A stretch of 64,000 nt of DNA, from assembly GCA_910584095.1 (NCBI GenBank), contig CAJTYU010000002.1, forward strand, positions 1 through 64,000. Direction: 5' to 3'. A program made the position numbers and the translations under genes. Of the stretch, positions 24,489 to 33,504 are shown piece after piece. The stretch is from an uncultured Dorea sp. Lineage in GTDB: Bacteria; Bacillota; Clostridia; Lachnospirales; Lachnospiraceae. Position 1 is the first letter of the stretch. The number at the start of each line of letters is the position of its first letter. A model generated the notes under the pieces. The model saw only the letters and a program-made list of their open reading frames with translations, was not told the DNA's origin and searched no databases.

Positions 24489-27433
24489 AACAGCAGAGAA
24501 AATCGGGACAGCAAATCATATACGCATTTCTTTTTCTGGCGGCTATGCTTGTTTTGTTTTATTTCTATACAACGCAGAACAAGGAGCGGATTCAGGAACA
24601 AAACCGGATTTATGCGGAGGACTGCGCCCGGCAGATGGCGGTGAGAATAGAGAGCGAGTTTGACAACGCGCTGCAGCGAATCGAAAACAGCGCCTACTTA
24701 ATCAGCGAGGGTGTGGACGAGCTGGATGTGAATATGGACGTTCTAAAGGAGATGGAAGAAAATACAACCTTTGACGCCATCCGTTTTACCAGTGCGGAGG
24801 GGATCAACCTTGCCTCCGACGGAGGTACGAATAATAGTTTGGACCGGAATTATTTTATCAGGGGAACGAGAGGGGAGAGTGGGATAGAGACGGTGGAAAA
24901 ATCCCGGCTCACAGGGAAACCAATGATGGTCTTTTTCGCGCCTGTATATGATAAGCAGGAGATTGCCGGGATGTTTTTGGGACTGTATTTTGCGGAGAAG
25001 TATCTGAGGGATATGCTTTCTGTCAATTATTTCGGGGAGACTGCCGACGTATACCTCTGCAGCCAGCAGGGACAGGTGATTGCCAGTTCAGGAGATAAGG
25101 ATTACGGAGACAATCTTTTGGAGTCCTTTACCAAAACAGGCGTCATTGACGGCGGAACCGCAAAAGCGGCGCGGAGGGTATTTACAGACGGCGGTGAAGC
25201 GGCTCTTTTGTGCAGCGAGGGATGCAAAATAGACAATCTAAGTGTAATAGATCTGCCGGACTATGATTTTGTTCTGGTACAGGCGTTTCCGAAAAATGTT
25301 ACTCAGTCGATGGTAACCCGGGCGAATATGGCGGGGGTGATGCTGGAGATCTGCCTGCTTGTGATGTTCCTGATTTATATTGCTTTTCTGATAGTTCGTG
25401 CAAAAAGGCAGAGAAAGGCACTGGAAACGGAGAATAAGATGATCAGCGATGTGCTCCGGGGCATGAATATGATCTTTTCTTCCCGGTATCTTATGATCAA
25501 TCTGGCAACTAATTACTATTCATATATAGCGGGGAGCGGTCCATTGAATCCCAGCATCCCTATGGAAGGCGCATACAGTGAGGTGATAGAGGCCCATGCC
25601 GAGGATATGATCGGAGACGAAGGGAAAGAGATGTTCCGTCATTTCTGCCGGCCGGATACGCTTAAGAAGAATCTGGCGGATGAGGATTCCGCTGCCCATG
25701 AATGTCATGTTTTGCGCAATGGAAAAGAAGAATGGGAGCATCTGATTGCCGCATGTTTAGAGAGGAAGGATGGGCAGCCTGTGAGAGTGCTGTTCGTGAG
25801 GCGCAACATCACGGAGCAGGTGTGGAAACAGCGGGAGCAGACCAAGGCGCTTCAGGATGCCTTGATGCAGGCGCAGCATGCCAATCAGGCAAAGACGACA
25901 TTCCTGTCTAATATGAGCCATGATATCCGTACGCCGATGAATGCGATTATCGGGTTCACAACTATCGCCGCCAGCCATGTGGACCGTACGGATCAGGTGC
26001 GGGACTGCCTGCAGAAGATCCTGTCCTCCAGCAATCATCTGCTGGGGCTGATCAACGATATTCTGGATATGAGCCGTATTGAGAGCGGAAAGCTGCAGAT
26101 CCATAATCAGGAGTGCAATCTTCCGGAGCTGATTCACAATCTGGTAAACATTATCCAGCCGCAGGTCAAGTCCAAACAGCTTGAGATGTTTATTGATACT
26201 TTTGAGGTAGCCAATGAGGATGTAATCGCCGATCCGCTGAAGCTGAACCAGATCTTTATCAATTTGATGAGCAACGCGATTAAATATACGCCGGCGGGAG
26301 GGACGGTGGCGTTCCGTATTATGCAGCAGACCACCTTTAAGCATGGATGGGGCGATTATGTTTTTATCATTAAGGATAACGGGATCGGAATGTCGAAAGA
26401 GTTCGTGGAACACATTTTTGAACCTTTTGAGCGGGAATCGACCGCCACAAGAAGCGGCATACAAGGCGCGGGCCTTGGTATGGCTATCACGAAGAGCATC
26501 ATTGATATGATGGGCGGAGAGATTTCGGTAGAGAGCGAAGCGGGAAAGGGAAGTACCTTTACGGTAAAGCTTTCTCTTAAGCTTCAGGACATCGAGAAAA
26601 ATGCAGAACAGCTGAAAGAAATGGAAGGCCTGCGGTCTTTGGTGGTAGACGATGATTTCGGCGTCTGCGACAGCGTGAGCAAAATGCTAAAGAGCATCGG
26701 CCTGCGTTCTGAATGGACCACATCCGGCAGAGAGGCGGTATACCGGGCCAAATCTGCCTATGAAGAAGGCGACCCGTATCATACCTACATCATCGACTGG
26801 CAGATGCCGGAGACTAGCGGTATTGAGACTGTAAGGAGGATCCGAAGCGTGGTGGGGCAGGATGCGCCGATTATCATTCTTACGGCATACGATTGGGCGG
26901 ATATTGAAGAGGAAGCAAAAGCGGCCGGAGTTACCGCGTTCTGCGCCAAACCGCTGTTTATGTCGGACTTAAAGTCGGCGCTGCTGGCGGCATATAATAT
27001 AGGAGATGCAGAGCAGACAGACGAGGGCAGCGTCTGGACGAGGACGGATTACAGCGGAAAGAGGCTGCTTATAGTAGAAGATAATGAATTGAACCGGGAA
27101 ATTGCAGAAGTAATTTTGGAGGAAGCAGGGTTTGAAATCGAATCCGCGCCAGACGGAACCGATGCAGTTGCAATGATAGACCGGTCTGCGGAAGGGTATT
27201 ATGACGCTGTGCTGATGGATGTGCAGATGCCGGTAATGAACGGATATGAAGCGACTAAAGAGATTCGGGCGATGCGCCGCAGGGATGCGAAGATCCTGCC
27301 GATCATCGCTATGACGGCGAACGCCATGGAGGAGGATAAGGAAGCTGCACTGAAAAGCGGCATGAACGCCCATATCGCGAAGCCTCTGGATATCGAGTTA
27401 TTGATGAATGTGCTGCGTCAGTTTCTTCATTAG
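24485..27433 (+). CDS. Hybrid sensor histidine kinase with two receiver domains
   Basis: Membrane-bound signalling kinase of 982 residues. In order: short cytoplasmic start, TM helix (about 8-28), extracellular dCache-like sensor (about 35-275), second TM (about 285-305), PAS-like segment (about 320-440), HisKA with phospho-accepting His479 (NMSHDIRTPMN), HATPase (about 585-695), receiver 1 with Asp771 (IIDWQMPE) and receiver 2 with Asp912 (LMDVQMPV). There is no HPt domain and no adjacent response regulator, so the downstream target is unknown. A GTG at 24473 in the same frame is another possible start; the ATGA overlap with the leader ORF favours 24485. Confidence 0.92.
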   Translation: MKQQRKSGQQIIYAFLFLAAMLVLFYFYTTQNKERIQEQNRIYAEDCARQMAVRIESEFDNALQRIENSAYLISEGVDELDVNMDVLKEMEENTTFDAIRFTSAEGINLASDGGTNNSLDRNYFIRGTRGESGIETVEKSRLTGKPMMVFFAPVYDKQEIAGMFLGLYFAEKYLRDMLSVNYFGETADVYLCSQQGQVIASSGDKDYGDNLLESFTKTGVIDGGTAKAARRVFTDGGEAALLCSEGCKIDNLSVIDLPDYDFVLVQAFPKNVTQSMVTRANMAGVMLEICLLVMFLIYIAFLIVRAKRQRKALETENKMISDVLRGMNMIFSSRYLMINLATNYYSYIAGSGPLNPSIPMEGAYSEVIEAHAEDMIGDEGKEMFRHFCRPDTLKKNLADEDSAAHECHVLRNGKEEWEHLIAACLERKDGQPVRVLFVRRNITEQVWKQREQTKALQDALMQAQHANQAKTTFLSNMSHDIRTPMNAIIGFTTIAASHVDRTDQVRDCLQKILSSSNHLLGLINDILDMSRIESGKLQIHNQECNLPELIHNLVNIIQPQVKSKQLEMFIDTFEVANEDVIADPLKLNQIFINLMSNAIKYTPAGGTVAFRIMQQTTFKHGWGDYVFIIKDNGIGMSKEFVEHIFEPFERESTATRSGIQGAGLGMAITKSIIDMMGGEISVESEAGKGSTFTVKLSLKLQDIEKNAEQLKEMEGLRSLVVDDDFGVCDSVSKMLKSIGLRSEWTTSGREAVYRAKSAYEEGDPYHTYIIDWQMPETSGIETVRRIRSVVGQDAPIIILTAYDWADIEEEAKAAGVTAFCAKPLFMSDLKSALLAAYNIGDAEQTDEGSVWTRTDYSGKRLLIVEDNELNREIAEVILEEAGFEIESAPDGTDAVAMIDRSAEGYYDAVLMDVQMPVMNGYEATKEIRAMRRRDAKILPIIAMTANAMEEDKEAALKSGMNAHIAKPLDIELLMNVLRQFLH

Positions 27434-27559
27434 AAGGGTAAGGGACAGCCAGGCCAAAGAAAACAACCGCAGATGCAACCCCGCTATGAAGTATGCGGAC
27501 GGTCATTATGCAGACGCATGTTGGATGATGAAACTGCTATAATATATGGAGAAGAAACG

Positions 27560-27823
27560 ATGAAAAAGAGAGAACAATTGACGCAGATCCGATTGTCCGA
27601 TTCTCAGAGAAAGCATCTAAATGATGAAATCAAGGCATTTTATTTGGATGAGCGGGGAGAAGAAATCGGAATGATCGAACAGATGCAGCTGCTGGATTTA
27701 TTTGAGCAGAAAATGGCGCCTATTATTTATAACAGGGCGCTGGATGATGCAAAAAAATGGTTTGCACAGATGATGGATCATATGGATTCAGACTATTATG
27801 CACTGTATAAGGATGAAAATTAA
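27560..27823 (+). CDS. DUF2164 family protein
   Basis: Small cytoplasmic protein of 87 residues. The pattern IRLSDSQRKHLNDEIKAF, then EERGEEIG-like acidic segment and a C-terminal helix beginning NRALDDAKKWF matches DUF2164, whose function is not known. The start at 27560 is chosen over upstream in-frame codons because GGAG lies about nine bases before it and family similarity begins there. It stands alone between the kinase and the TPP riboswitch; only a weak hairpin follows it. Confidence 0.8.
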   Translation: MKKREQLTQIRLSDSQRKHLNDEIKAFYLDERGEEIGMIEQMQLLDLFEQKMAPIIYNRALDDAKKWFAQMMDHMDSDYYALYKDEN

Positions 27824-27919
27824 GCGGCTTCTGTCAGCAGAACCAGGTTTAAGTTCAAAGAAGCTAAAACTTCTGGTGTTTTTACAAGAAGCGGAATATA
27901 ATAAACATACAAATAAAAA

Positions 27920-28013
27920 CAGGGGAGCTTGTATCGGCAGGCTGAGAGGAAGTAATCGAACTTCGACCCTTTAACCTGATGCGGATAATGCCGCCGTAGG
28001 AAGTCATATACAG
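27920..28013 (+). promoter_or_regulatory. TPP riboswitch (THI element)
   Basis: The conserved parts appear in order: ACAGGGGAGC (27920-27929), GGCTGAGA (27940-27947), ACCCT followed by TAACCTGAT (to 27980), GCGGATAATGCCGC and GTAGGAAG (to about 28013). This is a near-consensus thiamine pyrophosphate aptamer. A possible -10, TATAAT, lies at 27897-27902, just before it. A terminator follows at once, so the predicted mode is transcription termination when TPP is bound. No thiamine biosynthesis or transport gene follows in the window. Confidence 0.94.
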
Positions 28014-28022
28014 TGATTTTTT

Positions 28023-28062
28023 ACAGGAGGCGTCCAGAAAAGGAGCTTCCTGTTTTTATTTT
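28023..28062 (+). terminator. Expression-platform terminator of the TPP riboswitch
   Basis: Stem ACAGGAGGC (28023-28031) with GCTTCCTGT (28045-28053), one G-U pair, 13-base loop, then TTTTTATTTT. The left arm lies just after the aptamer 3' end, as expected for a ligand-controlled terminator. Confidence 0.88.
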
Positions 28063-28344
28063 CGCGAAGCAGCAAGCCAAGCAGCAGCGCCCTCATGGAT
28101 ATTTGGCGGCTGTGGCGCGTCCCCAATTATGGCGGATGACGGGGATGCGGGCCGATGCTGCATAACTTCGATTTGCGGGGAGAATATGCAAAGGCGGCTG
28201 ATGGAAGAGAACAGCTTGCATATAAAACCGTATGATGTTATTCTTTTTGTATGCAGTGACTTGGCTGGACGCCGTTTTTGGGAAGGCTCCGGCGGTTCAC
28301 TTATATTGGCGCAGAGGGGTTTTCTGTAAAGAGAGGTAGAATTT
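28063..28344 (+). other. Gap between riboswitch terminator and AMMECR1/MEMO gene, possible gene remnant
   Basis: About 280 bases with no convincing gene. Short readable pieces exist in two plus frames (for example a 35-codon stretch from 28229 containing AVTWLDAVFGKAPAVHLYW), but none has a ribosome site or recognisable family. It could be the decayed remainder of the gene once controlled by the riboswitch, or simply a long leader for the AMMECR1/MEMO gene. Confidence 0.35.
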
Positions 28345-29727
28345 ATGGTTGTAGGAGCGTTTATGGTTCCCCATCCGCCGCTTATCATACCAGAGGTTGG
28401 AAGGGGAGAGGAGCAGAAGATACAGAGAACGATTGCCGCATATCAGGAGGCGGGACGCCGAATCGCCGGTATGAGGCCGGAGACAATTGTACTGATCTCG
28501 CCGCATCAGAAGATGTATGCGGATTATTTCCATATTTCCCCGGGAGCCGGAGCGAAGGGGAATTTCGGCCGGTTTGGGGCTGGGCGTATTGGGATAGAGA
28601 CTGTCTATGACAGGATATTCAGGGAGAATCTCTGTAAACTGGCAGAGGCGGGGGAGATTCCAGCGGGAACGGCCGGGGAGCGGGATAAGAGGCTGGATCA
28701 TGGAACTATGGTGCCGCTGTATTTCGTAAATCAGCATTGGAAGGATTATAAGCTGGTGAGAGTCGGGCTATCGGGCCTTTCTTTTTCCGTCCATTATGAG
28801 CTGGGCAGACGGATTCAGGAGACGGCAGAGGCGTTAGGGCAAAGGACGGTCGTTATTGCCAGCGGAGATTTATCCCACAGGCTGAAGGAGGACGGGCCTT
28901 ATGGATACAGGAAAGAGGGGCCGGATTATGACAGCCGGATCATGGATGTGATGGGTAACGCTGATTTTGGAGGGCTGTTTGATTTTTCGGAGGATTTCTG
29001 CGACAAGGCGGGAGAGTGCGGCCACCGTTCCTTTGTTATGATGGCGGGGGCGCTGGATAGGAGAGAAGTTTCATCCCGGCGGCTTTCCTATGAAGGACCC
29101 TTTGGAGTGGGGTATGGAATCTGTACCTATGAGGCTGCCGGCAGAAATCCGCATAGGAATTTCTTAGACCAGTATTGGAAAAGAGAAGGGGAGCGTCTTC
29201 AAAACCTGAGGAAGAAGGAGGACGCTTACGTGGGGATTGCCAGACAAACCATAGAGGAGTATATCCGCACAGGGAGAAGACTTAAGCTCCCAGAGGGGCT
29301 TCCGAAGGAACTATACGAAGTCCGGGCCGGGGTATTTGTTTCTATTAAGAGAGAAGGCAGGCTCCGGGGATGTATTGGGACGATAAAAGCTGTTAGAGAG
29401 ACCGTTGCAGAAGAGATTATGGAGAATGCAGTCAGCGCGGCAGTAAAAGATCCGAGATTTTCCCCGCTGGAGCCGAAGGAACTTGATCTGCTGGAAATCA
29501 GCGTGGATGTGCTGGGTGAAATCGAAGAAATTGCTTCGCCGGAGAAGCTGGATGTGAAAGAGTATGGGGTCATCGTGACGAGAGGATACCGTCAGGGACT
29601 GCTGCTTCCGAATCTGGAAGGCGTTGAGACGGTGGCGGAGCAGATTGCGATTGCAAAGCAGAAAGCGGGGATTAAACCAGAGGAGGAGGTCCGGATGGCG
29701 CGTTTCCGGGTGGTCAGGCATCATTGA
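28345..29727 (+). CDS. AmmeMemoRadiSam-type fusion: MEMO/LigB-like domain plus AMMECR1 domain
   Basis: Protein of 460 residues. The N-terminal part (about 1-270) is a class III extradiol dioxygenase-like/MEMO domain, with MVPHPPLIIPEVG at the start and the histidine segments SPHQKMY and SGDLSHRL. The C-terminal part (about 290-460) is AMMECR1, with GVFVSIKREGRLRGCIGTI and the end motif VVRHH. Function is uncertain; the family normally travels with a radical SAM protein, but none is next to it here. GAGAGG precedes the ATG. The nearest upstream signal is the TPP riboswitch 290 bases before it. Confidence 0.88.
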   Translation: MVVGAFMVPHPPLIIPEVGRGEEQKIQRTIAAYQEAGRRIAGMRPETIVLISPHQKMYADYFHISPGAGAKGNFGRFGAGRIGIETVYDRIFRENLCKLAEAGEIPAGTAGERDKRLDHGTMVPLYFVNQHWKDYKLVRVGLSGLSFSVHYELGRRIQETAEALGQRTVVIASGDLSHRLKEDGPYGYRKEGPDYDSRIMDVMGNADFGGLFDFSEDFCDKAGECGHRSFVMMAGALDRREVSSRRLSYEGPFGVGYGICTYEAAGRNPHRNFLDQYWKREGERLQNLRKKEDAYVGIARQTIEEYIRTGRRLKLPEGLPKELYEVRAGVFVSIKREGRLRGCIGTIKAVRETVAEEIMENAVSAAVKDPRFSPLEPKELDLLEISVDVLGEIEEIASPEKLDVKEYGVIVTRGYRQGLLLPNLEGVETVAEQIAIAKQKAGIKPEEEVRMARFRVVRHH

Positions 29728-29792
29728 GTGATAGGGCTGCAATCGAAGCGGATGTATCTTTACCGCCAATTAATACAGGCGCTGCGACAATA

Positions 29793-30650
29793 TCAATATC
29801 TCAGCTTTATATTGGACAAGGATACATTCGCCTTATAGCCTTTTGTGCGCAGCATATATTCCATACCGCTTTTGGCAAGGTCAATATGGTTCTGGGGCGC
29901 TACCATGATTTCTTCAATCGGCAGATTTTTCTCGCTTAAGGGAATCTCGATATAGGGAAGCATAAAGCCGTCTTTTGCGCGGAAATGTACTATGGTATCC
30001 TTCTGCTTTTTGAAGATAAACCGGTATTCCTGTTCTTCCGCGAAGCCTTCGTGCTTGAAGAACATGGCGTAAACTTCGATGGTCCGCTGAAATTTTCTGC
30101 AGGCTTTCTGGTAGGTTTCGTTCTGACGGTCCTGTTTTCCCAGTTCCAGAATATCGTCTAACGGCATCCGGAGAAAATTTGGCAGGTAACTGCAGATGTT
30201 TTTCCGGATGAGCTGCATCTGCTGCTTTGCGCTGTAAACTACAAGGCCGTGATAGGCGATTTCCGCCGCTTCTTCGATCCGGGCGATAATTCCGTCGCTT
30301 TTAAAACCGATATTATAGCCGGTTTTATTTGCAAATTCTGACCACATGGTAATACTGTCCCGGCATTTGGAGAAAGAGAGCACAAAATAATCCCGCTGTT
30401 TTTCCTGTTCGGCGTAAATCGAATCCTGAAGAAACATTTCCTTTAGAGCAGGCTTTTTGATGTTTTCATGGCAGATCTTATCGACGATCCCCTGAATGTG
30501 GGAAAATTCATTGGGGTCGTTTAGGAAATTGCTCTTGGTTGCCCAGAAGCAATTGTTGCTTAAAATACCGTTGACGCCGTTGCTTTTGGTGTAGTGGTAT
30601 AGAATACTGCCTTTTTCTGCTTGCTGGAGTTTTACCTGTCTTCCTGCCAT
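29793..30650 (-). CDS. DUF2971 domain protein
   Basis: Cytoplasmic protein of 285 residues. The signature LYHYTKSNGVNGILSNNCFWATKSNFLNDPNEFSH near residues 16-50 (shown here by landmarks YHYT, FWAT and LNDPNE) and later CFSK-like SFSKCRDSITMWSEFA are typical of DUF2971. Function is unknown; members occur in variable genome regions, sometimes near defence genes. Preceded on the minus strand by GGAGGA. It converges with the AMMECR1/MEMO gene and stands alone. Confidence 0.8.
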   Translation of the reverse strand: MAGRQVKLQQAEKGSILYHYTKSNGVNGILSNNCFWATKSNFLNDPNEFSHIQGIVDKICHENIKKPALKEMFLQDSIYAEQEKQRDYFVLSFSKCRDSITMWSEFANKTGYNIGFKSDGIIARIEEAAEIAYHGLVVYSAKQQMQLIRKNICSYLPNFLRMPLDDILELGKQDRQNETYQKACRKFQRTIEVYAMFFKHEGFAEEQEYRFIFKKQKDTIVHFRAKDGFMLPYIEIPLSEKNLPIEEIMVAPQNHIDLAKSGMEYMLRTKGYKANVSLSNIKLRY

Positions 30651-30851
30651 TTTTTATCCTCCCTGTCTGCGCCGCTTGATATTATTATAGACGAAAGTTC
30701 TTTAAGCATCAATGAGCAAATTCTGTTTGCGAAGAAAATTTTAAATGAACCCTCGAATGCCGATGTGAGCGGAACGGGTATTTCTGGGAGAAGTACGTAT
30801 GATTTTGACCGAAGAGAAGAATATTGACAGAGGCTGCAGTGTAATAAATAG

Positions 30852-30891
30852 AAAAGGCTCTCCGTCCGGTTTTCACCGGAAGAGAGCATTT
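30852..30891 (-). terminator. Terminator downstream of the PQ-loop/SGNH-like gene
   Basis: GCTCTC (30857-30862) pairs with GAGAGC (30882-30887), with an inner TCCGG/CCGGA stem. Read on the minus strand it is followed by CCTTTTCT. It also has Ts on the plus side, so it may act both ways. Confidence 0.7.
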
Positions 30892-30977
30892 TCTATATTA
30901 GGAATTTAGTGAAAAGGCTTTTGCCTGTATCACTCGTATCAAAAAATTTGTCTTACCGATAGTCGGAATTAACTGTG

Positions 30978-31976
30978 TTAGTGCTTTGCGTAAACAGGGG
31001 TACGGCTCATTCCCGGCTCGGCGGAAGCTTGGCTGTCATTTGGTACGTCCGCAGCTTCACGATTGCTGAGATTGCCTGTTTCCATCGCGTCTGCAAAGTT
31101 GATTGGGTGATTGCGCATATGCACCTTAAGCAGCTCAAACAGACGGAGCGTGGGGCGTTTGGACTCCAATACGCCGGATACGTCAATGTATTTGCAGCCG
31201 GTCTGTGAAGCCAGTGTTTTTAACCGCTGGTTAATCTGAAATGCGCTCTGGCTGGCGGAGACAATAGGCACAATGTAGATAGAGGCTTTTGTCTTTGTGT
31301 GAATCATGTAGAGCAGCCATTCGTATTTGGCGATAAAGTTGTCGATATCTACATTTTCATCCAGAATATCCACGTCTCCCATATTTACAAAAATCTTACG
31401 TGGATTCAGATCATATAAGCATACTTTCAGGTAGCTTTCGATATGGTCGATGCGCACGTTTTTGACGCTCCGGTTATAGATAGGCTCCGTGATGCGGAAA
31501 GCCTGCGTTAACTCGCCTACTGGGAGGGCTGCAAATGTATTGGAGCCAAATAGTACAACGCCCCCTGCTTCTGTAATACTGTTTAATTCACGATAGGTTT
31601 CCATTTCGTCTTCTCCTTGATTATGAATTGAGGGTTTGATAGGTGCGGCAGTTTCTTCCTTTTTTGTATTTCCTGAAATTTGGCTGCTAAGTTTTGCCTT
31701 TGCCGCCTGCTCCTGCCGGTCATAGCGGCGGTTGATGAAGTAGACGATCACGTTAGCAGATACAATTATCAGATTCAGCAGATATACCACCAGCACATAA
31801 TTGAATCGGTGAGTATAGATTTTTGCGGTGATTCCGGCAACATAGCCGGTAATGATAAGCAATATGAACTGCAGGCTCATATTTCTTGCTGATTTAGCCT
31901 TGATGTTCTTGGCCAGATTCATAGGCCACGACAATCCAAAACAAACCAGCATAGTAGATTCGAGAAGTTCAGCCAT
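30978..31976 (-). CDS. Membrane protein with PQ-loop-like N-terminus and SGNH-like C-terminal domain
   Basis: Protein of 332 residues with two unlike halves. Residues 1-88 have three hydrophobic helices with a PQ-loop/SemiSWEET-like segment (GLSWPMNLAKNIKAKSARN and a TGYVAGITAK helix). After a charged linker (about 90-130), residues 135-300 resemble a GDSL/SGNH hydrolase: FGSNTF could be block I, NMGDVD block III, and the late H in HMRNHP block V. The hydrolase motifs are imperfect, so activity is uncertain. The GGGGAAA site lies before the start. Role unknown; it is divergent from a LysR gene. Confidence 0.6.
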   Translation of the reverse strand: MAELLESTMLVCFGLSWPMNLAKNIKAKSARNMSLQFILLIITGYVAGITAKIYTHRFNYVLVVYLLNLIIVSANVIVYFINRRYDRQEQAAKAKLSSQISGNTKKEETAAPIKPSIHNQGEDEMETYRELNSITEAGGVVLFGSNTFAALPVGELTQAFRITEPIYNRSVKNVRIDHIESYLKVCLYDLNPRKIFVNMGDVDILDENVDIDNFIAKYEWLLYMIHTKTKASIYIVPIVSASQSAFQINQRLKTLASQTGCKYIDVSGVLESKRPTLRLFELLKVHMRNHPINFADAMETGNLSNREAADVPNDSQASAEPGMSRTPVYAKH

Positions 31977-32029
31977 TTTAATTTCCCCACTTTCTTAGAT
32001 AACTTTCTTGTTCCTTACATAGTGTAGCA

Positions 32030-32058
32030 TTGACTTACAATTACGTCTAATATATAAT
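32030..32058 (+). promoter_or_regulatory. Predicted sigma-A promoter of the LysR gene
   Basis: TTGACT (32030-32035), 17-base spacer, TATAAT (32053-32058). A near-consensus promoter about 130 bases before the LysR start, in the divergent intergenic region. Confidence 0.75.
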
Positions 32059-32064
32059 ATTTAT

Positions 32065-32094
32065 CAAATTCATAATGTGGATATTATGAATTTG
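32065..32094. promoter_or_regulatory. Perfect 12-bp palindrome at the predicted start of transcription
   Basis: CAAATTCATAAT (32065-32076), six bases, ATTATGAATTTG (32083-32094). The arms are perfectly complementary and lie at about +1 to +30 of the LysR promoter. It includes ATTCATAAT...ATTATGAAT symmetry suited to a LysR-type or other dimeric regulator. Not followed by Ts, so not a terminator. Confidence 0.6.
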
Positions 32095-32187
32095 AAGCGG
32101 AATACCAAAAAGAAATTTTGATGCAATAAAAGATGATAGTTAATATTGCGAATGGATTGTCCGGGATGAGAGAGGGGAAAGAACAGA

Positions 32188-33090
32188 ATGGAACTAATGC
32201 AGATCCGGTATTTTCTGGAAACGGCAAGGACGAAGCATATGACAAACAGCGCGAAGAACCTTCATATTACACAGCCCGCCCTTACGCAGGCGATACGGAG
32301 GCTGGAGGCGGACTTGGGAGTGCCTCTTTTTGCGGCAAAAGGGCGCAATATTGTGCTGACAGAGTACGGCAGATATTTGCAGAAGAAATTAGAACCGCTG
32401 ATGCGGCAGTTTGACGATATTCCCGAGCAGCTTAAAATGATGGTGGCGTTAGAGGGCGAAACGATTCATATGAACGTGCTGGCGGCGTCGAGCCTTGTGA
32501 TGGAAGCGATCATTGAATATAAAAAGGAGCATAAGGATATTCATTTCCAGCTGCACCAGAATGTGGAGAGCGAATTGTACGATATCGCCGTCACGACAAA
32601 ATTATTTTATCAGGGCGGCGACGAGAAAAACAGCTTTGCATGCGGGGAAGAGATTTACCTTGCCGTGCCGGAAAATGGGAAATACCGGGGGGCGGATTCT
32701 ATCTGCCTTGTGGAAACTGCCGAGGAGGGATTTATCAGCCTGCTTGGTTCAAGGGAGTTCCGCTATATCTGCGACCGGTTCTGTCAGCATGCCGGGTTCA
32801 CGCCGAAGATTATTTTTGAGAGCGATAATCCCGCCGCCGTTAAGAATATGATCGCGGCAAATATGGGGATCGGTTTCTGGCCGGAATTTACATGGGGCAG
32901 CGCCGAGAGCGAGAATGTGAGACTTTTGAAGATTGCGGAGCCGGTCTGTCAGAGGGACATTATCATAAATTATAACAGGAATAAGACGGATAATCGTAAT
33001 GTGGTGGAGTTTTTTGAGTTCCTGACAGCGTATTTTGAGGAGAGGAAAGGCTGCCATTTAAGACAGCCTAAAGTTCCCATAATAACATAA
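32188..33090 (+). CDS. LysR family transcriptional regulator
   Basis: Transcription factor of 300 residues. An N-terminal winged helix-turn-helix (about 1-60, with SAKNLHITQPALTQAIRRLE) is followed by a LysR substrate-binding domain (about 90-290). GGGGAAAG lies upstream of the ATG. It faces away from the PQ-loop/SGNH-like gene and could control it, itself, or both through the palindrome at 32065-32094. The inducer is unknown. Confidence 0.92.
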   Translation: MELMQIRYFLETARTKHMTNSAKNLHITQPALTQAIRRLEADLGVPLFAAKGRNIVLTEYGRYLQKKLEPLMRQFDDIPEQLKMMVALEGETIHMNVLAASSLVMEAIIEYKKEHKDIHFQLHQNVESELYDIAVTTKLFYQGGDEKNSFACGEEIYLAVPENGKYRGADSICLVETAEEGFISLLGSREFRYICDRFCQHAGFTPKIIFESDNPAAVKNMIAANMGIGFWPEFTWGSAESENVRLLKIAEPVCQRDIIINYNRNKTDNRNVVEFFEFLTAYFEERKGCHLRQPKVPIIT

Positions 33091-33141
33091 CCACATGGGC
33101 GTCAGCAGATCTAAAATCTCCCGCGTTAGCGTAAGAATCTT

Positions 33142-33504
33142 TTATGGCTTTATATGTTTTTTGATAGCGGCGAAGGATTCTTGGCTGATTACATGCTCGA
33201 TCCTGCAGGCGTCTTCCACAGCCACCTTCGGGTCAACGCCTAATCTGGCCAGCCATGCGGAGATCGTCTGATGGCGTTCATAGATCCGTTCGGCTATTTC
33301 ACGCCCGGATTCCGTAAGGGTAATAAAACCTTCCGGGGAAACGGCGATGTGTTCATTCTGGCGGAGCTTTTTCATGGCGACGCTGACGCTTGATTTTTTA
33401 AAATTCAGTTCCGCGGCGATATCCACAGCGCGCACTACCGGACGGTTTTGGCTTAGTACTAATATAGTCTCAAGATAATTTTCAGAAGATTCGTTATTTG
33501 ACAT
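33142..33504 (-). CDS. DtxR/MntR-type metal-dependent regulator (short form)
   Basis: Protein of 120 residues with the DtxR N-terminal winged helix (ENYLETILVLSQ, AVDIAAELNFKKSSVSVAMKKL) and the dimerisation/metal-binding helices (H-x-x-...-CRIEHVISQE). The C-terminal SH3-like domain is absent, as in MntR-like forms. Divergent to the feo operon, so it is the likely iron-responsive repressor acting on the operators at 33683 and 34284. AGGT precedes the start on the minus strand. Confidence 0.9.
   Translation of the reverse strand: MSNNESSENYLETILVLSQNRPVVRAVDIAAELNFKKSSVSVAMKKLRQNEHIAVSPEGFITLTESGREIAERIYERHQTISAWLARLGVDPKVAVEDACRIEHVISQESFAAIKKHIKP

Noticed and set aside
28129..28329. 66-codon ORF between the riboswitch and the AMMECR1/MEMO gene
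   Set aside because: No ribosome site and no recognised family; kept only as possible debris in the gap entry.
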